DNA of 64,000 nucleotides from Drosophila miranda (taxonomy: Eukaryota > Arthropoda > Insecta > Diptera > Drosophilidae). The translations under genes and the position numbers were made by a program. Location: assembly GCF_003369915.1 (NCBI RefSeq), contig NC_046675.1, forward strand, positions 12,958,001 to 13,022,000. The letters are read 5' to 3'. The notes beneath the pieces were generated by a model, which was not told where the DNA came from, made no database searches, and was given only the letters and a program-made list of their open reading frames with translations. Every line of letters starts with the position of its first letter. Position 1 is the first letter of the stretch. Below, piece after piece: positions 23,796 to 36,649 of the stretch.

Positions 23796-25816
23796 AAGCC
23801 CTCCACGCCCCCAACCCTCATAAGATCTAGCCTCTGGAACACTCGCAACTGGTAATCGCTTCGGTAGTACGTATAATAGGTGTGCTTACCCTTTCTCTTT
23901 GTGTCTTAGATGTTGCCACATAATAGGAATAGACAGGCATAGAATGGGGAGAGGGAATAGGTATAGGGTATCTGCATCCTGCATTACGTATACGCCACAT
24001 GTGTTGCAACTGTGTGTCCCCGTAGGTGGTTGTTACTGTTTCCTGTGCCCTGTGTCCTGTATCTGTGTGCTAATCGCGTTAATCAGTTAAACAGAAACCC
24101 GAGCGTAATGCGAACGTAATGCATTTCGCCAAAACATAACATATTCCGCGGAAATTCCCCCATTTTTCTCGGAAAACTACACAGACACGTATGAGTGCAT
24201 GTCGGACAACCAGATAAACACATACACACACAACTACATGTATACATATATGCATATATAACCACCAACCGCACTTTCGCCCCACCACCCAACCACCCAA
24301 CCACACACTCGGCAATCGTAACCGCAGAAAGCATTTGAAATGCGAAAATATTTTTGCATCCCGCATATACTCTCGTATCGTATCGTATCGTATCGTATTG
24401 TATGTAAGTAGGCTACAAAATATTTTTGCACTCGAGGGGCAAACAAATTACAATAAATAATAAATAATGCATGCCAGAGACAGGCAGGATGGCACAGGAT
24501 GCAAATCTTAATGAAAATGATAACGGAAACTCACACACAACAACAAACAAAAGCATGGAAATACTTTTGGGTATTTGGAAAACTTTTGAAATTTATATTG
24601 ATGCAATTTGTATGGAAACACTTTTTCAAATTGTTTTGCCATGATTTTCTAGAATTTTTGTAATCAATAGTATTTAACCGCAACACACAGATTTACCCAC
24701 ACCCCGTACCCCTCCCCACACACCACTAGCCAAAACCACCCACCAATTCCCCCGGCAAACAAAAAACCATTTTTGTGTGCAAATTTTTGACAAATTTATA
24801 CAGATACTCGTATGGGATATCGTACGCCGCAAGTAATTCGATAAAAACTTAATAGGAAAACCAAAGAAAGACCGACATTTTGATATATATAGGATGTTAA
24901 ATGAAATTACGTACAGTAAACAGGAAAACCAGGTAACTAACAAGTAACTTAAAATAGGGCTAGAACCCACACTCTAGAGGTAAGCACTCGACACAGTCAC
25001 ACACTGAACCCAAAAGCGAACCCGACCCCGACCCCTTCCTTGTAGGACTATTAAGGCCAGTTAAGTTTACAAAACTAACTCACACACAGAGAAATCGACA
25101 TACCCACCCGTACTGATGTAAAGTTTATAAAACAAAAACGAAACAGCAAGAGACAAGTTAGCAACCCAGGTAAAAAAAATCACAAATGTATTAAGATACA
25201 GATACCAAAGACAAAGATACGCGTGTGTGCACACACTTGTACGCTTATTGTATTGTAATCGAAGTACTTAGTTAAGGACAAATCACAGATACTATTGTCA
25301 TTGTCATCGCAGCAGTCCAATCGAAAACAATCCAAACCAATCCAATCCACATACAGCGTACATGCTCGTATTCGTGTAGGCACTCTCGACATTCACATTC
25401 ACATCCACACATCCACTGTCATTCGCATTCGTATTCGCATTCGTCATTCTCATGCTCTCATTCTATATTGATTCGAATTTGAATTTTCATTTTGAAGAAC
25501 TTTAAAGAGCAATTTTGTGCGCCCCCGTGCGCCAGAATGTGACAAAGAGAAAACGCCGCTACGGACACCTTGAATTAACTGTACGTTAGGTATATAGAGA
25601 ATGTTAGAATAAGTAGGATGTTTGTTAAGATTGTTAAGCTATACACAGAGATATGTATATGCATACAGGATAGAACATAAATTACGGGTAAGAGGGCATA
25701 TGTTTGCCCTCTGCGCATCTGTTGCATGCTGGTCCTTTGTATTTGTATGTGTATTGATAGCCATATATTTTTACGTACAACAATAATCAACGCATGCAGC
25801 GGAAACGGATACGATA
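23796..25816 (+). other. PH-gene 3' UTR and downstream region
   Basis: AATAAA signals cluster at about 24452-24468 (overlapping AATAAATAATAAATAA), the likely 3' end of the PH transcript. A (TCGTA)n run is at 24374-24398. From about 24490 to the duplication edge at 25817 there are CA- and ACAT-rich sequences with no recognised gene. Confidence 0.5.
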
Positions 25817-26371
25817 CCTTTAAACCTGAGCCTACTACAGCCTTAGCCGTCACAGAACACAGCCCACACACACTCGTACACACTCGTACACACTACGCTA
25901 CCAATCGTTGTTATTGTATGTATACTCCGCGCACACGTAAGCGTTTGTATGTTTGTGTCTGTGTACAATACCTACATACATATATAGCCATAGCCGAACC
26001 GAACCGTTCGTTAGGTGTTTAGTACGGGGAAGACGAGAGATAACCCACGCAGCGCAGCGTAACAGCGCAACCTACGAGTATAAGTAAATGTAGACTAAAA
26101 GACTTAAGCAATTGTCGTTTAGACGTTAAATTAGAGCGCATTGAATGTTGGCTTATAGTTCTAGATAAAGCGAAGACGAAGCGATTCGAGACTCGAGATT
26201 CGAGAGCGACACAAACATATACATGCATATACCTATACTATATATACACACACACATACATATTATACATATATAGATGGGAATATCTTCACCAAAATGT
26301 TGTAGTCTGAAGCCTAATCCGAGTGTAAGCCGAAAATTGTTAGTCAAGAAGGAATGCAAGCGGACACAAAA

Positions 26372-26422
26372 CCTAAAGCCTAAAACCTAAAACCTAAAAC
26401 CTTAAACCTAAAACCTAAAACT
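26372..26422. repeat. AACCTAAA tandem array (copy A)
   Basis: Imperfect (AAACCTA)n units. The matching array in copy B (about 50707-50767) has a different unit count. Confidence 0.8.
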
Positions 26423-29400
26423 TAATGAAATGAAATCTAAAACCAAAATAGAAGTAAAATCAACCTTGGACAATCACGCATACGCATGTAGGAAAAACTG
26501 GATTAAATAGTATACATACATATGTATGTAAATTGTTAAAGCTTCGATGATGTGGAGATGTCGAAGGACAACTGGCCAGAAACTCGGGCCTGGCCTGTGT
26601 GTAATAAATAGTCTTAGCACGTCCAGAATGGAAATGGAGTTGACTCCAGACTCTATGAACCCTAACTTATGTATGAATATCTACAAAATACTCGTTAACG
26701 TACGAATATGAATACGATTGAATTCGATTGAAGGGGTTTGAGCCACGTCAAGCTTCAATTAAGTGTCAATCCCCCACACGCTCTTCAGTTACACTACCAA
26801 CAAGTATTTTTATAAAGTTTATTGTAAACGATGCGATGAAAAAACCCAACCACATGTGTGTTTTAAAACATCAACTGAAGGAAACCTTAAAGAACATGAG
26901 TATACTTTAGAAGCAAATTTTTGTAGAATAATTGTACACCTAAAATGCATTTTTGGTGTTAGCTGAACAACAGAAAAGTGTATATGTGCATATACCTATA
27001 TACACCCATAAACATATACATACAGATGTGTACTGTATCCATTTTTATTGTGCTGCGTATTTAGGCAGCCAGCGAGGGCAAGGAGGCGGCGGCCCAGCAC
27101 CCCAGGTAGCCCTGAAGGGGAGTACGAACCGAAAGAGCAAATAGAAGTTATGAATCCAAGCCAAGTGAATGATCCGTGAGAGATGGAACGAGAGAGCGCA
27201 ACGGGGGCAAGGCCGGAAGCAGACATTGCGTATACATTGCGTATACGCCCGATCTGCCGGCGAGGCCTTGCCGCCCGGCTCACCATATACCCGTTACTTG
27301 CAATTAGGCTAGTAAGTTCGTTGTTTGTTACCAATTGTCAGTTGTCAGTGTCGTTGATGTTGATGTTGAAGTTGAAGTTGACGTTGAAGTTGCCGTGTCA
27401 TTGTTAAATGTATTCCAATTTGAGGTCCGCACTGCTAGCAGTCTGTCGTCAGAGAACAGAAGAAATGAAGCAGCAACAGACTATACAAATTATACAAGAA
27501 AGCATACATGCATGCATGCATATACATATACATTAAATAGGTGTGCATATTATATACATATTCACACATACTCGCACAAGTGTGCATTGGCGTAAGGCAG
27601 AAACATAATTGATTAAATTGAACCAAAACCCGATGGCAGAACCCAATCGCAATGAGGACGAATAAATCTTATGTACTATGAATGTAACAAATTGTAAAAG
27701 TTTTAAGCGTAGGCCGAAAGACCCGCCAAAGACTCCTGCAACCTGCGAACCCCCAACCATGTCCCCCCTTCTACCGAACTTTGGCCAGGGTCGCTCTCGA
27801 GCCGTAATTAGAGAAGTAAATATGTAATTCTATTGATGTGTATCGTATGTATATGTGTCTATAAATATTTGGTAGACGTTCACTCGCATGACGCCGCAAA
27901 AGCTCAAACCAAAAACGACAAACGACAAAAACGCTTCAGCCAGAGAAAGATCTGCTCGAAACGAACCCTGCCTTATCCCTTCCCTTTGTTTGGTGCAGGT
28001 TCACCAAGTGCCACCAAGTGCCACCAACCCCAACCCCAAACCCAATCCCAAGCCGAAGAGCATGTGCAGCAGAATACTTTTGGCCAAAAAGAGAAAGAGA
28101 GGCTGGCAGTTAGAAGAGCCCGAAAGTCGAACGCTCTTATATGGTTTCAAGACTGCACAGCCCCCAAAGCACACGAAAACGAATGAACATTTATGATTGT
28201 CTAACGAAAACAAAAGAAGTCATCCACTGAATCAGACCCAAGCGATTGCCGAATCTGGAATACGCTCACAAGTCGAACATTTCCGAATCGATTCGCATCG
28301 CAAAAACTTTGTAAGAATTTTGTACCAATTCATTTTTAGCCAATTTGCAAAACCTACATCTATGTGTGATGGCTTTTGATTAATCATGGTTTCGGCAATC
28401 GCTGAGAGACCTCACAAAGGTCTATAAATACACCTTACGCGCGGGGTCTTGATTCGATGACTTCAGGCAGGCAGGCAGGCAGGCAGCCAAGAAGAGTTTT
28501 GACGGAGAGATCTGCGATGCGTTAGGCGTTGATAAATGTAAAACAAAAAGCAAAAAAGCAAATAAAGATTAGCAACAACATCTGAGAGAACGAAACAACA
28601 GCAATTGAGCGAATAAACATTGTACATGGTTTCTCTTCGTGTGTGCTGCGAAATCACGCACATGGGCGGGGGGAAAGAGTGGCATGCTGAACGCGGAGTG
28701 GGGCTTGGAGCCAGCTCCGACACGCCACCATCACCATCACCATCACCATCATCGCTGTATATAGGATCAGTTGGCGTTGCAACGCTCCCTCGATGTCGCC
28801 AACTTCGCAACTTGTTCGGGCCTGGGCCTGGCCATCGGAATTGGAATCGGACTCGGATTCGAATTCAGAATCTTGTCTCAGTTAGCGCGCAAACTTCTAA
28901 GCAAACAGTCGAGTCGAGCCGAGCCGAGCCGGTGCCCAAGCGAGGCACCTCTTTAAAATTCAAACGACTTGAGTGGGCCAACGCGGCGGCGTACGCGTAG
29001 TTGCTGTCAGCAGCTGGCCATTTACCCCAGCCACTGTCCTATCCTGCCCTGTCCTGCGCTGTCCTGTCCCCTCGTCGGTGACCCACTTCTCGAGGTCTGG
29101 CTCTAAAGTTCCCCTCGCTGGTGTGTCAACAAACTCGCGTGCCTTCTGGCCAGGCCAACCGGAGGACTGTCCCCACTCACGGCTGGTAAGTATATTTCGG
29201 CCATAACTGGAAGAGTTCTCGTATGCAAATCGCAGACAGAGCAAACAGAGCCGAGAGTTGGAATTAGTCAGCAAGAGACGACGTGTGCCAAAAAGCAGAA
29301 ATGTACATAAATTAGTTTTGCGAGCGAAGTCGAGAGGGGAACAGCATGTGTGGGCGGCAATACTGACGGCTCTATGCCCTTAAAACCAGATGAAATACTC

Positions 29401-30077
29401 AGTAGTAGTCAGAATATTTATTGAAATAACACTTGTAGGGGAGGGGCTGGTAGATGCCCCACCCAGCAGGCTTTGCTCGACAGGTTATGGAATAAGTTTG
29501 CATTCCGAAATTAACAACAAATAAATAGCTTCGGCTGAATATCGCTTAAACAAATATACATTGATAAATTTCAAACATTGCTAGTTGTTTTTGGTCCATA
29601 CTTTTAGATTCAGTTTTAATCGTTTCGAACGTTCATTAGAGTTCACTCGTTTTTGGTGCGCATATTGCTTGAAATTCAATTCGATTCGATTCAATTGGAG
29701 TGTTCATTGGAAGAGCCATATTCGGTGTGGCCATCGGCCCACAACTGTGAGTCTGAGCTGGGTGTGAGTCTGGGTCTGGGTCTGGATCTGGATCCGAGTC
29801 TGGTCGCCCACGCACTGCATTATCCGACGATCTGTGGCGACTGTTTGCACCCTGTTTTCATTCACGCCTCCTGCCGACTTTTATTGACTATCGTAATTCT
29901 CCAATCTGACTTTTGCTTCTTTGCAGGCAGTGCGACAACCTCGCATGACTCATTGGACTAAGCGGTCTAAGCCGGGTCTACGGTAACAAAAGCGTTCAAG
30001 CGGCTTACTCGCGTCATCGCCTTGTCTGTTGCCCACTCACCACCAGTCGAATCGAATCCATCCGACTATATTTGGCT

Positions 30078-30131
30078 ATGGCTGCAAACGGTTCCGGAGA
30101 GGGCCTGCCCTCAAAGCTGGGCGATATGCGG
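30078..30131 (+). other. candidate short first coding exon (copy A)
   Basis: ATG followed by 17 sense codons (MAANGSGEGLPSKLGDMR) ends at a good donor (gtaagagtt). The ATG context tggctATGG is fair. A phase-0 join to an AG at 31051-31053 would read ERRRRRS and then the MPTSPNNYF start of the ZC2HC1 gene, so this may be its first exon. That acceptor is weak. The identical exon exists in copy B. Confidence 0.35.
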
Positions 30132-31074
30132 GTAAGAGTTCTCGTCACAGGAAGGCCGCATCCCGGCCACTTGTGATTACTAATTTGCTGCCACAATTAG
30201 CCAACCATTTGGCCATGATCATCCACCAATCAGCAGCCAGATCTTTCCGTCCAATTTCCGTGACGCTTCCAAAAATGGTTCGAGCTCGGTGGAGTTCTAT
30301 TTCTGAAGTTTCCCAGCGGAAAGCCAGCCAATTAATTTAGTGCCTCCCCGTATTTGGGGAATGGGTGCTCTTGTCGCGACACAAAAGGCTCTCCATTCAA
30401 TGCCATCTGTTGATGGCAGACCCGGGGGCGTAGGCGGCACTAGAAAATCCTAGGAGAGCCCCTCAATACCCATAAAGGGTTGACATTAAACACACTCAGC
30501 CAATCACACACACAGCATAGGAAAAACAGTCCAACAATCCATCAATTCATCAATCAATCAAATAATTTACCTTGGAAAATTGGTCGCGCGCGATTTTAAT
30601 CGCTGATTGGAACGGTCCCCCGTGGGAGGTTCTCTGTCACCTGAGCGCTTCCTTTGTTGCATTCAACAAATGCCGAACTAGCTCTCGCTCCCTCCATTTA
30701 ATGTGTACCTGTGTGTGTCCGTGTCTGGCTCCGTGTGTGAGTGCTGTACTGCCACGTGAGCCATGGTAACGTCTGGTGGCCGTTGCAGCCATTGATTTTT
30801 TTGTTGTTGCTATTGGCATGCAGCAACACCATGCACAACAACAGCGAGGAGGAGGCGAGGAAGGGGCAGAAGCAGGCTAAACAAAAGGACAGCGGCTGGC
30901 TAGAATTTCGTAAGTGTCCGATACACAAAAGACTCTCTATAGTATTCTCCTTTGACGATGGCCATGGCCGGTCGGTCCCGAAGGCCACTACACTACAAAC
31001 CAGGAAACAAGAGGAATACAGCAAGAGCCTTATCTATAGGGAAATACGAGTAGGAGCGAAGGCGAAGGCGGAGC

Positions 31075-32841
31075 ATGCCCACCAGCCCCAACAACTATTT
31101 TGGCCCACCAGCTACGGACAAAGTTACCTTTGCCCAGGCGGGTCGTGTGGCACGGGGCTTTATGTACTGGCGGCACGTAAGTGGTGGGCACGGATTTGTT
31201 CCGAGCGGGAAGTGGGAAGTGGGCGCATGCCGCATCGTTTGCCCCGCGGAATAGACAGGCAAACAACAGCCCACACAAACACTAAAAGAAACAGAAGCGG
31301 GGGGGGAAAAAAAACACAAGCTTACACATGTGCACCTAATGACTCCACTCGGGGGAAACGGACGTGCTAATGTCCACCTCAGTTGACACGCGCCTGTTGG
31401 CCGAGCATGTTGCAAGCGGAGGAGGACGAACAGATACCCATCTTTAGCGACGGGCTCGAGTCGGAGTACCTCCAGCACGATCACATATTGCCCCTCAAGC
31501 TCAATGAATCTTGGGCGGCCAGGCGGTTAATCGAGGCGCTGAGTCACCTGCCACCCAGCGATGCCAATGGCAATGGCAATGGCAACAGCACTTCGGCACC
31601 TGTAAGGTCACAACCATCATAGAGGGCATCCAATAAAACAAAAATTACTCCCGCACACAACTGAATCTGAATCTCTCTATTTGTTCGCAATTCTTCTTCC
31701 AGATGCGATTTCAGAAGGCGGAGGAGGAGCGTCGCCGAAACCTAATGGCGGGCAGGACTAGTGGCAATGGTCTAGCTACTGTGGCCCCCAGCGCTGTTTC
31801 GTCCAGGCTCGTAGGCAATGGGAAAGTACGCCAAATGTTCGATGAGCGGCGCCGCGGAGCTGGCATCGATCGAAGTAATCCGCTGAAGCCCATTGTTGGT
31901 GGGGCTACCACGCCACCGTCGCAGCCCGCTCGTAGCCAGCAGCCAGTTTAACGACTGATCAAAGATGTCTCCGCCATGAGCCTAAGGGACAAGCCAGTCT
32001 TGAACAAACGCTTGACCAGTGATAGCAACAACAACAACAAGTACAATCCGGCGGGAACTGTGAACCGGCTAAAGCCTGTGATTACGAGAAAAACGCCACC
32101 GCGTGAAGCGGAGGCAACCAGTCGTTTCATTGCCACTCCTCCGAGGAGTCCCATGCCAAAAGCAACGGCCAGGGCAAAGGCCCAACCGGCCAGTCGGGGG
32201 GCAGCAGTCGCAAGTAGTCGCAAGTCACCTCCACTGGTTCGAAAGGTGAGTATCATCCCATCCCACATTGCCTTTATTTTCCGAACAAAAAAATATATTC
32301 ATGTTGTTCAAATTTGATTCCATGTTAATCCAGTTCAGGCCGAAGCAAAATCTACAGTCGATACTGCGGTCGGCACTTCAACACGGATCGATTGGGCAAG
32401 CACGAGGCTGTGTGCCAGCGCACCATCACCACCAAGCGCAAGATATTCGATGCCTCCAAGCAGCGTGTGGGCGGCACCGAGGCGGAGAAGTTCACCGCCA
32501 AGAAGGGTAATAAGCAGACTCGCTCTCAGTCCACGTACAGCAGTGCCGCCCAGATAAAGGGCCTGTCCACGGGCGTAAAGAAAAGCAACTGGCGCAAGAA
32601 GCACGAGGAGTTCATACAGACGATACGATCTGCGAAGCAGATGCAGGCGCATTTGGCTCGCGGCGGCAAGCTGAGTGACCTTCCACCGCCACCGCCGTCG
32701 GAGAATGCCGACTACATACAGTGTCCTCACTGCGGCAGACGCTTCAATCAAATGGCTGCGGAGCGGCATATACCAAAATGTGCCACCATGATACACAACA
32801 AACCGCGCCAGAACGGACCCACTCTTATGAAGAAGCGCTGA
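31075..32841 (+). pseudogene. ZC2HC1-type zinc-finger gene, broken copy A
   Basis: This is the counterpart of the intact gene at 55455-57323. Exons 31075-31176 and 31383-31601 are intact. The third exon (31703-32245) has a C-to-T change making a TAA at 31949-31951, so translation ends after ~190 residues. Farther on, 109 bp are missing relative to copy B at about 32359 (copy B ~56733-56841). The loss takes the end of the small fourth exon, the next intron with its acceptor, and the start of the last exon including the first zinc-ligand cysteine of finger 1, and it shifts the frame. The remaining 3' frame (from MGKHEAVCQRT at 32392) is still free of stops, suggesting recent decay. A truncated N-terminal product is possible. 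Confidence 0.88.
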
Positions 32842-32954
32842 CGACCAAGAGGTGGGTTCGACTATGAACATGCCCATACGTTTACTTGTGATAAAGGAAT
32901 TTTTGATGAATGAAACGATGCTAAACTTAAAACTGCGGGCGGCTTTGGGTCATC

Positions 32955-35359
32955 CTAGTCGGATAACACTTCGACATCGTTGTCATCTTCGAGCTGCGAC
33001 TGCTCAACAGTGGGTGTCGTTCCAGAAGATCCAGATTTTTCTTTTTCGATGATGGCCTTTACGGCATCGGCCGCCTGGTTCATCTCCAGGCCCTCAAGCA
33101 TATAGGCCCAGTTTTCCAGCGTGGCATCGTCATCTTCTGAGATCCAAGTGCACAGCATTTTCGTGCAGGCAACACTGGCGGTGGCATTCTCCATTTGATA
33201 GAACAGCAGTTCGTCATTGGTGAATCCTATCTTTTTGCCCACCTTCATCCAGGGCTCGCCAATGAGCGGTGCCACCTCCTCGATATGCTTGGCGGTGACC
33301 ATCAATGACTTCTCATGGCCCGGATTCTCTTCCACTTCCTCTACAACGGGATCTGTGTCTTCCACCTCGAGATCCTGCTCTGGCTCTGCTTCTTGCAGCG
33401 CCATAGCCGCTTCCTGCTCACTTTCTGCGGGTGTCCTTTTTGCTGCCAGGCCGTTGTTCTGCTCTGATGCGTTGCTGGATACCGGGGCGCTTTGCTTGGG
33501 CTCTCTGTCGCGTATGAGACGCTTGCGCACTTGCTCCAAATAGTCGGAAATCTTGCTAGACGGCTGCGAAGGCGAAGTGAAGAAATGGGGAGTTTGTCGG
33601 GCAAGTAAGCGCAGAGCACGCCACTCGAAGGCTGGGTCAATCTTATCGTGAGGCGATTCCAAATACGTTTCCAGTAGGGGCAGGAAGTTGCGCTGCTCAC
33701 TTTTGCAGGCCTGTAAGTTGTCCGGCGAGTAGTTCCATAAACGGGTCAGGTTCTCGCTAAGGGAGAATTTCTCAGATTTTCATTCCGGAAAGTCAAGGAA
33801 GCGGGATGTGTACGTACTTGCCAAGGAAAAACTTGCCATTACGAGCAGCATCGCGCAGGGAATCGCCGAGTGGACGCTTTGGTCGTTTCGCGGGAGGAGG
33901 CTTGTTGTCCTCGTCGTTCGACGGAGGATCTTCCGGCTTCTTGAACTCTTTGCAGCCCTCGTTCTTCCAGTTGTTCCACATCTCCTCGCGCACCAGCATA
34001 TGGTGAACCGTTCGGGCAAAGCGCCTGCCATATGGCGGGGTCTCTTCCAGAAGTTTATACACTCGCGGCTCCGTGTCTTTAATGAATTCAGCCTGTTCGG
34101 TTGTTAAGGTGTATTTGTCGCTAAAATCAAACATGCTCAAATTATTCAAGTATCCCGTTGCTGAAGCCTCGCTCACTTACATTTTAAACTTGACGCTGAC
34201 TTGAAGATACTGAAAGAGTATGAGGAACTGCACCAGGACGGCACGCCGGAAATTCGAATCGGAGAGCTGGAGTGCTAGTAGCTTGGGATTGGTTAGAAAC
34301 TTGGCAAAAAAGGTGTTCGCTTTGCTCACGGTGGATGCCACTGCGGCATCCACAATGTCATCGTCTACATCCATCGCCTGATCTTCCTCGCTGCCGTTCT
34401 CGCTGTTGCTCGGACGCACGTCTTCCAGCTTGAAGCTGGCAAATGACTGAAGTATGTTGTCCGCGTGCTGCAAAGAATAATCGTGTACAAGCCAGTCAAA
34501 GCCAACAGTTTGATCGTCACTTACCATATGAAACATCTTCCACTGCGCCTTGCCGTAGCATTGATTGGGATTGCGAAAAAAGTCCTGAAGCGACCAAAAC
34601 TTGCAATACAGATCATAATCAATCTTGAGGGGGATATCCTCGGCAGTGTCCTCAAGCTCTTTATTGTCAGTGTCATCGTGATCCTTACTATCCAGTCCAT
34701 ACTCTGTCAAGTTGTCCAAATTGAACTCGGAAACAATGTTCAAGCCAGACCGCTCGGAGAACGGAAAGAACTTTGAGAGGAAGAGCAAAATGCGACCGCA
34801 GAAGACTGTGTTCTGTGTACGGGACAGGCGACGCAGAAGGTCGTTGCACATTCGCAATATGTTATTTTTGCAAGAAGCAAAGAATATCTCCTCCTTCCAC
34901 ACATCCACCAGTTCCTCCACAAACTTAAAGATCTCCTGACACCTATCCAAGGTGACCATATCGAAAGTGTCTATAAGGAGTACTACGGGAATGGTGTTGG
35001 ATACGATTTCAGCCCGAGTGGCTTCCACAGAGAGACGCACCAGATCACCGATTTGCTTGACGTCGTCTTTCAGGCGCTTCATGAGGAGCACTCGAAAGGC
35101 ATGGTCCATGGGCAGACGCTTGTCGTGCTCGGAGTTGGCAGTGTAGCTGTTGTACTCCTTAACAAGCATCTCCACGCTGCTGTCCTTGATGGCCTTTTCC
35201 AAGGCATTCTGTAAATATTTGCGATTTCATATTGCCGGTTCGCTGTTTCGTTCCCGCCGATCTTTCTCGATTTCTCACCTCAAATGCTGTTTGGAGCGCA
35301 ATGTAATTTGCTGACTTCATCGGAGGCGGCTTGACGGTCGCTTCTGCAGTCGTGCTCAT
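32955..35359 (-). CDS. Hpr1: THO complex subunit 1 (Hpr1/THOC1), copy A
   Basis: THOC1 is a core subunit of the THO/TREX complex, which couples transcription to mRNP packaging and export and limits R-loops in the nucleus. Exons on the minus strand: 35359-35279, 35208-34525, 34467-34181, 34120-33818, 33756-32955, giving 718 residues with all phases compatible. Diagnostic blocks align with remembered human THOC1: CKNNILRMCNDLLRRLSRTQ, NTVFCGRILLFLSKFFP, LQLSDSNFRRAVLVQFLILF, WNNWKNEGC, and NENLTRLWNYSPDN across the last junction. A C-terminal death domain (VGKKIGFTNDELLFYQMENA... to about residue 690) and an acidic tail follow. The start MSTTAEATVKPPP is the first in-frame ATG. The donor of exon 1 is gtgaga. 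No stop or frameshift is visible. It ends 113 bp from the opposing ZC2HC1 copy. Confidence 0.95.
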
Positions 35360-35923
35360 TTTATTTCCAAACAGAATTACACGATTATAGCCCAGAAACA
35401 ATATAAAAAATATTGTTTTCACAGCAGTACAGAAACAGCCCTGCCAACTAGTTTACATTAACACTTTTAGGCCACCATTAAAAAAATGATTTTTAAACAG
35501 GGGAACAACTTTAGTGCTTGTAGATTTTCCTTGAAAAATATTCCTTTCTACTTCCTTTCAAAAAGAAACACTACGGTAAGTTTCTGCTGAACTGCGTTTT
35601 AATTCTATAAGTTGAATCATTTTCGTGGGTATTTTTTAACACGCAATGGAACAAAATGGGTTAATTTTTTCATTAATTAATAAAAATGATGATCCTCGTT
35701 TTTTTGATATTCGGTTGAATATTACTAGCTAGCCGGAATCTTAAGCCCAGAACACATCGTATAATCCGATTGATAAATCAATTTCGTACAAGACTGGTTA
35801 ATTTATCTTTATCGGATTGTTTTTAAAATAAGGTTTAAGCAAAAAAGTCAACAACAATATTCATAAAATTAATTTTTTACACGGTACACGTTACATATTA
35901 ACTACGTTTTTATGTAATTATCA

Positions 35924-35970
35924 ACATATACCAAAATACCATCTCATATCCGTAAATATACCGATGAAAA
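35924..35970 (-). promoter_or_regulatory. orphan motif 6-like patch
   Basis: On the minus strand it reads TTTCATCGGTATATTTACGG and then further GTAT(A/T)TT units. This is very close to the start of the ZNF800-like promoter (TTTTCATCGGCATATTTACGG, 10950-10970). No motif 1 or gene start follows, so it may be a promoter remnant or part of a dispersed repeat. Confidence 0.4.
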
Positions 35971-36649
35971 ACGAGCTTGGCGCATAGAACATAGCGTTGT
36001 TATCCGTTAGCATCCGTTAGCTTTTGGCGGGCGCTTTGAAGAGCATGAAAATATATATATAGTTCATCTGAAGAGTTTACAAAGTTACTGCCGTACTATT
36101 ACGATACAGTACGTCCCATATATGTAGTACTTTCTCTGAAATGATTTCTTTTTCAATTAAGCCATTTAGCTGACTTCAATGTGTCTTCCTCATTATTTTC
36201 CCTCACCCGTTTACCTGTTGGTTGCAGAGCAAGAGTCTCTAATTGAGAAGATACTCATATTCATAAAAGTCTATGTACTTTTAGGGTTTTAAAAGTTTTC
36301 ATCAACATATTTGATAAATAATTTGCACCAAAAAATAAATATAGTGCAAACGCTTTGAATTTTTTCACATTATTTAATGTTCAATATTTCATATGAAATT
36401 ACTTAACGCTAGCCGGTGGCATATTATACTACATCATATATGTATTATTTATTTATTAAATTATAAACATCTTAAATATCTATCCCAAAAGATTTTCATT
36501 TTCCAAGTAACTAAAATAATTACAGCGTGTGGTAACGACAAAAACTTAAGATAATTCACAAGAGACTGTTGTTAATTAATACTGCCTGAGAGTGCCCTTT
36601 ATATACGAGTATTGGAAGTTAATTTTAGCCCAATCTTGGCATTTCTTTA

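Larger units (their letters stand above)
25817..30900. other. non-coding part of duplication copy A
   Basis: About 5 kb with no convincing long coding region. It contains an AACCTAAA array (26372-26422), (GCAG)n near 28468-28486, an AGTGCCACCA doublet near 28006-28025, (CATCAC)n at 28730-28752 and several Drosophila-like short repeats. AATAAA occurs near 26603, so part may be a long 3' UTR of the PH gene. One possible coding exon (30078-30131) is listed separately. Confidence 0.55.
25817..35738. repeat. ~10-kb segmental duplication, copy A
   Basis: Starting at cctttaaacctgagcctac, this segment repeats nearly base for base at 50144-60208 in the same orientation. The offset is 24327 at the left edge and 24482 throughout Hpr1; the differences are mainly simple-repeat length changes and the deletion in copy A's ZC2HC1 gene. 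By eye, substitutions are about 1 per 100 bases. The left edge is abrupt. The right edge near 35738 passes into sequence only distantly similar to that after copy B. Confidence 0.97.

Noticed and set aside
24374-24398. Possible CRISPR-like or telomere-like short repeat
   Set aside because: It is a simple TCGTA microsatellite without spacers. The AACCTAAA arrays at 26372 and 50707 are likewise too short and interstitial to be telomeric.
28620-29000. 126-codon frame in the duplicated non-coding block
   Set aside because: It is carried by CATCAC and other simple repeats, and the counterpart in copy B changes length with the microsatellite.
30741-31370. 209-codon frame overlapping the first ZC2HC1 exon
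   Set aside because: It runs through splice sites in a different frame from the gene and has no domain.
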